Source: an uncultured Candidatus Melainabacteria bacterium
GTDB taxonomy: Bacteria > Cyanobacteriota > Vampirovibrionia > Gastranaerophilales > Gastranaerophilaceae
Length of the DNA: 18,470 bases
Reading direction: 5' to 3'
NCBI GenBank assembly: GCA_934675685.1
Contig: CAKURL010000031.1
Location: forward strand, 1 to 18,470
This document shows positions 14,466 to 18,470 of this stretch, one piece after another. The notes beneath the pieces are model-generated. The model worked only from the letters and a program-made list of their open reading frames with translations, did no database searches and was not told the origin of the DNA. A program made the translations under genes and the position numbers. How positions within the stretch are numbered: the stretch's first letter is position 1; each line of letters begins with the position of its first letter.

Positions 14466-15779
14466 ATGAATAATGTAAATCTATTTTTAAATGCGCTAAA
14501 TCAAGGCGAAAAATTAAAGAAAAACCATGCTCTTGATGAATTTTTGACAGAATGTGGGCAAAAAAGGTGGTTTTCTGGCGTTGTTCCAAATGACGTCTTA
14601 TCTAAACCTTTAAAATTTGCAGTTGAATTGCTTGTGACAATAAGCGAGGACAATGTTTTTTATGAATATTTTCCGGACAAAATCGAAACCCCAAACTATG
14701 GCGACAGATGGGGTAGAATCGCAAATTATATTGAAATAAATAATAGAGCAATTGCCCAAATGGAAGGTAATGTTTGTAAAAACGGGATTTTATCATCTAT
14801 GAAAATTCTCCCTTTTATTCCCCCCTCTCCTAAAAGCTTCGCTAATTGCGTAATTTTGTCTCAAATTTTCCCTAATATTTATGGTGATGGGCTCAATAAA
14901 GCCCCAAACGAAGAAAATTCGATTTATGGGATAAAGTTGAATGCGAGATATAGTAAAAATATAATTGATTTTCATATAGCAGATAAGATTGCTCCGGAAA
15001 ACCAATTCAGAGCTTTTTGTGATTTGGCGCATTTCCATGGGCTCAAGACGGGCTTTAGGACGGTGATTTCTGCTGACCAAATAAAAATTGCACAAGAAAA
15101 CGAAAACGATATTATTTTTGATTGGAATAACCAATTGCATCAAGATTTATTTATAAAAGCGCATGTGGATTTAATAAATCTTGGATTTGAGGCGATTTTT
15201 ATAGATTCCGCAAAGCATATTGGAAACTTTGACATGCAAAATTATACAGGCGTCGGTGCGCTTCCAAATTATAAACAAATGCAATATATTATTTGGCAAA
15301 TAAGAAAACAAACAGGTAAAACCACTTTGAGCTTCGTGGGCGAAAAAAGCACAGGTGACTTTGAAAGATATCGGAACCTAGGACTCACGACGGGGACGGG
15401 GTTTATCGAACCGAATGACATAAATAGCGTAAAAGATTTTTCAAAAAAATATAAATATTTAAGAGACTACGCCCCTGGGGTCGAAATTTCAAACGACAAC
15501 GACGAAGGAGGCAGAACCTATGAAGAAAGGCTAAATAGGATAAATTCTTCTTTATTTGGTTATGAATTTCCGAGCGACAAACTGGCAAGCTTTATGCAGA
15601 TGGAAGATTTGTTTCCTTTAAGATATGACACAAATACTCATCATCTTATGATGACAAACCCGAGCTATTCTATAGATGGAACAAAAGAAAGCCACTATAT
15701 CAACCTTTTTGCCCATGACGACGGCAGAAGGTATAATAAAAAAGTGGGCGAGTTATTTTGTTATGCTATGAATTTATAG
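14466..15779 (+). CDS. Alpha-amylase-barrel-like (GH13-like) cytosolic protein
   Basis: A 437-residue protein with no signal peptide. The middle reads like a glycoside hydrolase family 13 TIM barrel: FRAFCDLAHFHGLKTGFRTVIS (181-202) resembles the region I strand. GFEAIFIDSAKHIG (240-253) matches the region II pattern 'GfRiDaaKHi', with Asp247 as candidate nucleophile. LSFVGEKSTGD (288-298) matches the region III acid/base Glu (Glu293). EISNDNDEGG (340-349) could supply the transition-state Asp of region IV. The region I Asp is not obvious and the N-terminal about 110 residues are not family-typical. It is therefore a divergent relative, possibly an intracellular glycan or glycogen hydrolase or transferase; other TIM-barrel hydrolases are possible. 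It has its own promoter and no Shine-Dalgarno; the LexA-like gene starts 49 bases downstream under separate control. Confidence 0.5.
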   Translation: MNNVNLFLNALNQGEKLKKNHALDEFLTECGQKRWFSGVVPNDVLSKPLKFAVELLVTISEDNVFYEYFPDKIETPNYGDRWGRIANYIEINNRAIAQMEGNVCKNGILSSMKILPFIPPSPKSFANCVILSQIFPNIYGDGLNKAPNEENSIYGIKLNARYSKNIIDFHIADKIAPENQFRAFCDLAHFHGLKTGFRTVISADQIKIAQENENDIIFDWNNQLHQDLFIKAHVDLINLGFEAIFIDSAKHIGNFDMQNYTGVGALPNYKQMQYIIWQIRKQTGKTTLSFVGEKSTGDFERYRNLGLTTGTGFIEPNDINSVKDFSKKYKYLRDYAPGVEISNDNDEGGRTYEERLNRINSSLFGYEFPSDKLASFMQMEDLFPLRYDTNTHHLMMTNPSYSIDGTKESHYINLFAHDDGRRYNKKVGELFCYAMNL

Positions 15780-15793
15780 CCAGCAATTAAAAT

Positions 15794-15822
15794 TTGACTT
15801 TTTATGTACAATTGTACATAAT
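15794..15822 (+). promoter_or_regulatory. Promoter of the lexA/umuD-umuC operon
   Basis: TTGACT (15794-15799), 17-base spacer, CATAAT (15817-15822), then six bases to ATG 15829. The -35 is near consensus and the spacing optimal. The transcript would start at or beside the start codon, giving a leaderless message. The LexA-type operator fills the spacer and touches the -10. Confidence 0.65.
15802..15821. promoter_or_regulatory. LexA-type SOS operator (GTAC-N4-GTAC)
   Basis: TTATGTACAATTGTACATAA is a perfect 20-bp palindrome with core GTAC-AATT-GTAC, located between the -35 and -10 of the downstream LexA/UmuD-like gene. The core matches the cyanobacterial LexA box form (GTAC-N4-GTAC) and not the GAAC-N4-GTTC box of Bacillus or the CTG-N10-CAG box of E. 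coli. Binding here would block polymerase directly, giving autorepression relieved by RecA-stimulated cleavage. Confidence 0.75.
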
Positions 15823-15828
15823 ATTATT

Positions 15829-16425
15829 ATGACAACAAAAAATCTTGAAGAAAAATTATCCAAAAAGCAAGAAGACTTTTTTGAACAATTAAAAGAGCTT
15901 TATCAAAGCAGGGCTCTTCCAAGCCTAGAAAGACTTAGAGCCCAATTTAAATATAAATCTCGAAATTCGATAAAACAATATTTAAATGTTTTAGAAGAAA
16001 ATGGTTTTTTAAAAAAGCTTGATGGAAATTATTATATAAATTCTTCTTTTGGCGCCCCTTTGGCTTCAAGCTTTGTTCGAGCAGGCTTTGCTGGGGTCAT
16101 GGAAGATAAAATAGAAAAAAGAATTTCTATGGACGAAATTTTAAACATTAACGCTCCTTCGACTTTCGTTTTTAAAGTTTCTGGAGATTCTATGCAAGAC
16201 ATAGGGATTTTAGACGGCGATTTTGTCGTGATAAAAAAGCAGCAAAGCGCAAATATAGGGGATGTTGTCCTTGCTGTGATTGATAATGAATTTACTTTAA
16301 AAACTTATAAAAAAGATAAATTAGGTTATTATCTAAAGCCTGAGAATTCTGATTATCCCCTTTTGCGCCCAAAGTTTTCTTTGAGCATTTTTGGAGTGGC
16401 CCTTGGTGTCGTGAGAAAGTTTTAA
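15829..16425 (+). CDS. LexA-like S24 autoproteolytic repressor paired with UmuC (LexA/UmuD)
   Basis: A 198-residue protein. An N-terminal winged-helix DNA-binding region (about 10-70: LPSLERLRAQF, SRNSIKQYLNVLEENGFLKK, then a wing GNYYI) is followed by a LexA/UmuD peptidase S24 domain. The self-cleavage site is Ala85-Gly86 in SSFVRAGFAG. The catalytic dyad is Ser121 (SGDSMQD) and Lys158 (FTLKTYKK). The context RAGF-AG resembles the UmuD site (KAGFPSP) more than LexA's. The umuC start codon immediately follows its stop, as in umuDC operons. It may thus act both as repressor of its own operon and, after cleavage, as the UmuD' partner of polymerase V; dual use is inferred. Whether it is also the genome's global LexA cannot be told. 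Its own operator lies in its promoter. Confidence 0.85.
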   Translation: MTTKNLEEKLSKKQEDFFEQLKELYQSRALPSLERLRAQFKYKSRNSIKQYLNVLEENGFLKKLDGNYYINSSFGAPLASSFVRAGFAGVMEDKIEKRISMDEILNINAPSTFVFKVSGDSMQDIGILDGDFVVIKKQQSANIGDVVLAVIDNEFTLKTYKKDKLGYYLKPENSDYPLLRPKFSLSIFGVALGVVRKF

Positions 16426-17610
16426 ATGGAAAAGAAAAAAGAAAAAAGAGTGATTGCCCTTGTGGATTGCGACAATTTTTTTGTTTCTTGCGAAAGGTTG
16501 AGAAAGCCAGAACTTATTGGTGTTCCTGTTTGTGTTTTATCTAACAATGACGGGTGCGTTGTTTCTCGCTCAAATGAAGCTAAAAAAATGGGGATTGCGA
16601 TGGGTGCACCTTATTTTATGATTAAACATCAATTCAAAAAAGTTAAGTTTTTGTCTGGGGATTTATCATATTATTGCGAAATTTCTTCAAAAGTCATGCA
16701 AAAGCTTTATGATTTCACTCCGGATGTCGAAATTTATTCAATAGACGAAGCTTTTTTGGATTTGACAGGTTTAAGAAAGACCTTTAATTGCTCTTATCAA
16801 GAAATCGTAAAAAAAATATCAAGAGAAATCAAAGAAGAAATAGGAGTTGATGTCTCTATTGGGCTTTCTTATTCAAAAGTGTTGTCGAAATTGGCAAGCG
16901 ACAAATCAAAAGAATTACAAAAATTGGGAAACAAAGAAAAAACTTATGTCATAGGTTTTAGAGAAATCAAAAAAGAATTGAAAGAAACGCTTATTGGTGA
17001 TATTTGGGGTGTCGGGAAAAATACGGGCGCTTTTTTAAAGAAATATTTAATTCAAACGGCTTTTGAATTTGTTTCTCAAGAAGATGTTTGGATAAAGAAA
17101 AACTTAGGGAAAATTGGACTCGATTTAAAACAAGAGCTCTTAGGGTATTCGATAAATAAAGTAAATAGTTTAAAAACAAAGCCGAAGTCCGTCTCGAGGA
17201 GTGAAAGCTTTAAGGAGTTTCAAAAAGATTTTAGTTTTATTGCAAAAGAATTAAATGGGCATATCCATAAAGTTTGTAAAAAATTAAGAAAAGACGAACA
17301 AATGACAAGTTGCATTTGCGTTTTTCTAAGGACAAAAGACTTTATGGTCTATAGCGCAAAAATAAATCTTATTGCTCCAACGAATGCAGAGTTTGAGCTT
17401 GTGGAACATGCGAAAAGGATTTTAGAAAGCTTGTTTCAAAAAGGAATATTATATCGCTCTGTTGGGTTTTATGCACTAAAGCTGACGGATAGCAAAAACA
17501 AACAAATTTCTTTATTTAACCAAGAAAAAGCTCAAAAAATGGAAAACTTGGCTCTCGCTTGGGATAAATTGGAAGACAAATTTGGAAAAGGCATTGTAAA
17601 AATTGGTTAA
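16426..17610 (+). CDS. umuC: Y-family DNA polymerase V catalytic subunit (UmuC)
   Basis: A 394-residue error-prone polymerase that copies damaged DNA during the SOS response. N-terminal palm: VIALVDCDNFFVSCER (9-24) with Asp14 as a metal ligand, the steric-gate/finger part LSNNDGCVVSRSNEAKKMGI (38-57), and SIDEAFLDLTG (105-115) with Asp107 and Glu108 completing the catalytic triad. Then VSIGLSYSKVLSKLASDKSK and the thumb helix-hairpin-helix (GDIWGVGKN), and the little-finger domain. QISLF (360-364) near the C-terminus is a beta-clamp binding motif. E. coli UmuC has 422 residues, so the C-terminal tail is a little short. It begins directly at the base after the LexA/UmuD-like stop, so the two are translationally coupled and share the GTAC-type SOS operator. 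A hairpin follows the gene at 17627. Confidence 0.94.
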   Translation: MEKKKEKRVIALVDCDNFFVSCERLRKPELIGVPVCVLSNNDGCVVSRSNEAKKMGIAMGAPYFMIKHQFKKVKFLSGDLSYYCEISSKVMQKLYDFTPDVEIYSIDEAFLDLTGLRKTFNCSYQEIVKKISREIKEEIGVDVSIGLSYSKVLSKLASDKSKELQKLGNKEKTYVIGFREIKKELKETLIGDIWGVGKNTGAFLKKYLIQTAFEFVSQEDVWIKKNLGKIGLDLKQELLGYSINKVNSLKTKPKSVSRSESFKEFQKDFSFIAKELNGHIHKVCKKLRKDEQMTSCICVFLRTKDFMVYSAKINLIAPTNAEFELVEHAKRILESLFQKGILYRSVGFYALKLTDSKNKQISLFNQEKAQKMENLALAWDKLEDKFGKGIVKIG

Positions 17611-17626
17611 TAATTTATAAAAACAA

Positions 17627-17661
17627 TGAAGCCCAGAAAAGAAAATCTTATCTGAGCTTCA
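17627..17661. terminator. Hairpin terminator between convergent umuC and the 55-residue gene
   Basis: GAAGCCCAGA (17628-17637) pairs with TCTGAGCTTC (17651-17660), plus a flanking T-A pair, around a 13-base loop. In the minus-strand RNA the single imperfect pair becomes a U-G wobble, and the stem is followed by ATTGTTTTT, a terminator-like tail. In the plus-strand RNA it is a C-A mismatch followed by a weaker tail (AAAATTTGTTTT). It best fits termination of the minus-strand genes and may serve umuC too. Confidence 0.6.
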
Positions 17662-17689
17662 AAATTTGTTTTGATAATTTGCAAATTAT

Positions 17690-17857
17690 TTAGTTCACTG
17701 TTGGCGCTACATTTAAGCAAATGATTTTTTTCATTAATTTTTTGAAAAATGTCATTGAAGGAGCTTCAACTATTTTTGCCAATGCTTGTAATTCTTTTTC
17801 ATATTGCAAGCTTACAGGGTTGTATTCACATAATTCTAAATCGTTTTCGTATTCCAT
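17690..17857 (-). CDS. Small protein of unknown function (55 residues)
   Basis: A 55-residue open frame starting at ATG 17857 (MEYENDLELCEYNPVSLQYE) and ending at TAA 17692-17690. An AAAAGGA site lies 11 bases upstream, and a hairpin with a T-rich tail follows 29 bases after the stop. The N-terminal half is acidic with a possible amphipathic helix (YEKELQALAKIVEAPS); the C-terminal half is basic then hydrophobic (FFKKLMKKIICLNVAPTVN). It has two cysteines, no signal peptide, and is not a family I recognise. It lies 110 bases downstream of sahH on the same strand and may be cotranscribed or use the promoter at 17923-17951. A longer plus-strand open frame over the same bases lacks a ribosome site and is judged spurious. 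Confidence 0.55.
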   Translation of the reverse strand: MEYENDLELCEYNPVSLQYEKELQALAKIVEAPSMTFFKKLMKKIICLNVAPTVN

Positions 17858-17922
17858 TTTCTTGTCAATCCTTTTATTTTTCTTTTACCTTACATTAATA
17901 TTTACGGATTAACCGGACAAAA

Positions 17923-17951
17923 ACTTTAGAATTAAACTTCAAACTTTACAA
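17923..17951 (-). promoter_or_regulatory. Candidate promoter of the 55-residue gene
   Basis: On the minus strand TTGTAA (17951-17946), 17 bases, then TAAAGT (17928-17923), leaving a leader of about 60 bases before ATG 17857. The leader contains a short CGG-TTAAT-CCG hairpin. The -35 lies in one of two TTTACAAA direct repeats (17945-17952 and 17955-17962) spaced ten bases apart. Confidence 0.4.
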
Positions 17952-17967
17952 ATGTTTACAAACTATC

Positions 17968-18470
17968 TTATGTTCCTTGAGACCAAGAGTGTAAGTAGTT
18001 TTCTTGTTCAGGAGTTAAGGTGTCGATTTCAATTCCCATTGATTTTAATTTTAAGCTCGCAATGTTTTCATCGACGCTTCTTGGAAGAGTGTATAATTTG
18101 TTTTCCAATTTACCTTGGTTTTTCACGATAAATTCCATACCCAAAGCTTGGTTTGCAAAGCTCATGTCCATAACGCTTGCTGGGTGGCCTTCTGCGCAAA
18201 CTAGGTTAACAAGCCTTCCTTGGGCCAAGACATAGATTGATTTTCCGTTGTCTAATACCCATTCGTCTAAGCCGGAGCGAATGCTTTTGCATTCAACAAC
18301 ATGTTTTCTTAAACCTTTTACGTCGATTTCAACGTCGAAGTGCCCTGCGTTTGCAACAAATGCGCCTGATTTCATGTTTAACATATTTTGCGCAGAAACT
18401 ACGTTGATGTCACCTGTGATAGAAAGGAAAATATCCCCTATTTTAGAAGCTTCAGCGATAGGCATTACTC
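17968..18470 (-). CDS. ahcY: Adenosylhomocysteinase, C-terminal part (partial)
   Basis: The last 167 codons of S-adenosylhomocysteine hydrolase, open through the right edge. The enzyme splits S-adenosylhomocysteine reversibly into adenosine and homocysteine using bound NAD, relieving inhibition of methyltransferases. Visible are the end of the NAD-binding Rossmann domain (EASKIGDIFLSITGDINVVS, then FVANAGHFDVEID matching the conserved 'NIGHFD.EID'), the segment YVLAQGRLVNLVCAEGHPASVMDMSFANQAL matching the family's 'LaeGRLvNLgcA.GHPs.VMd.SFanQ.La', and the C-terminal LTPEQENYLHSW. It ends in SWSQGT and lacks the KPDHYRY tail of the long eukaryotic/proteobacterial form, so it belongs to the short-tailed type. 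With MTA phosphorylase in the same window it completes by-product clearance in the methyl cycle. Confidence 0.95.
   Translation of the reverse strand, partial: VMPIAEASKIGDIFLSITGDINVVSAQNMLNMKSGAFVANAGHFDVEIDVKGLRKHVVECKSIRSGLDEWVLDNGKSIYVLAQGRLVNLVCAEGHPASVMDMSFANQALGMEFIVKNQGKLENKLYTLPRSVDENIASLKLKSMGIEIDTLTPEQENYLHSWSQGT

Noticed and set aside
17721..17912. Plus-strand 63-codon hydrophobic frame
   Set aside because: No Shine-Dalgarno or promoter; the opposite strand holds a better supported 55-codon gene with start, ribosome site and terminator.
1..18470. Absence of any TGA stop codon (13 TAA, 4 TAG), suggesting a recoded genetic code
   Set aside because: All recognised proteins are full length under the standard code, tryptophan is encoded by TGG at expected places, and no gene is split by TGA. 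Low TGA use among 17 genes in an AT-rich genome is unremarkable.

Overview
The window is strongly AT-rich and uses the standard bacterial code. All 17 stop codons seen are TAA or TAG. It looks like a chromosomal segment of a Gram-negative-type (double-membrane) bacterium: there is a TonB-like energy transducer, a giant AsmA-like envelope protein and lipoproteins with lipoboxes. A GTAC-N4-GTAC operator of cyanobacterial LexA type, a YggT protein and SahH plus MTA phosphorylase would fit a non-photosynthetic relative of Cyanobacteria such as the gut Melainabacteria/Gastranaerophilales. That assignment is inference from gene content, not proven. No rRNA, tRNA, IS element, phage gene or CRISPR array is visible. 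Coding density is high and no gap reaches 300 bases; the largest is about 110 bases.

Layout. Bases 1-1928 (minus strand) hold an envelope cluster: a TonB-like protein running off the left edge, a glycine-zipper lipoprotein, and a secreted protein that appears to be its paralogue. Bases 2021-6388 (plus) encode a 1455-residue AsmA-like protein. Bases 6402-7238 (minus) encode a YitT-family membrane protein whose 5' end overlaps that of a plus-strand solute-binding lipoprotein (7261-8046). Bases 8096-13050 (plus) form an apparent operon: a 702-residue membrane protein with the fold of a proton/sodium-pumping pyrophosphatase but most catalytic residues lost; a small YjbQ/UPF0047-like protein with no histidine; an intact Xaa-Pro aminopeptidase; and a SpoU/TrmH RNA methyltransferase. 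Then come a 66-residue protein with its own strong promoter, methylthioadenosine phosphorylase and YggT (13116-14396). After these lie an amylase-barrel-like protein (14466-15779) and a self-regulated LexA/UmuD-umuC cassette (15829-17610). A convergent minus-strand pair ends the window: a 55-residue protein and the 3' part of adenosylhomocysteinase, which runs off the right edge.

How the genes fit together. SahH and MTA phosphorylase clear the two inhibitory by-products of S-adenosylmethionine use. The LexA/UmuD-umuC pair is a compact mutagenic SOS module. The most unusual content is the adjacent pair of apparently catalytically dead enzyme homologues at 8096-10600, whose ancestral families both deal with pyrophosphate chemistry. 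A second theme is promoter geometry: four plus-strand genes have a -10-like hexamer followed by exactly six bases and then ATG, with little or no Shine-Dalgarno signal. This suggests leaderless transcription for first genes, while several downstream genes carry a Shine-Dalgarno sequence.
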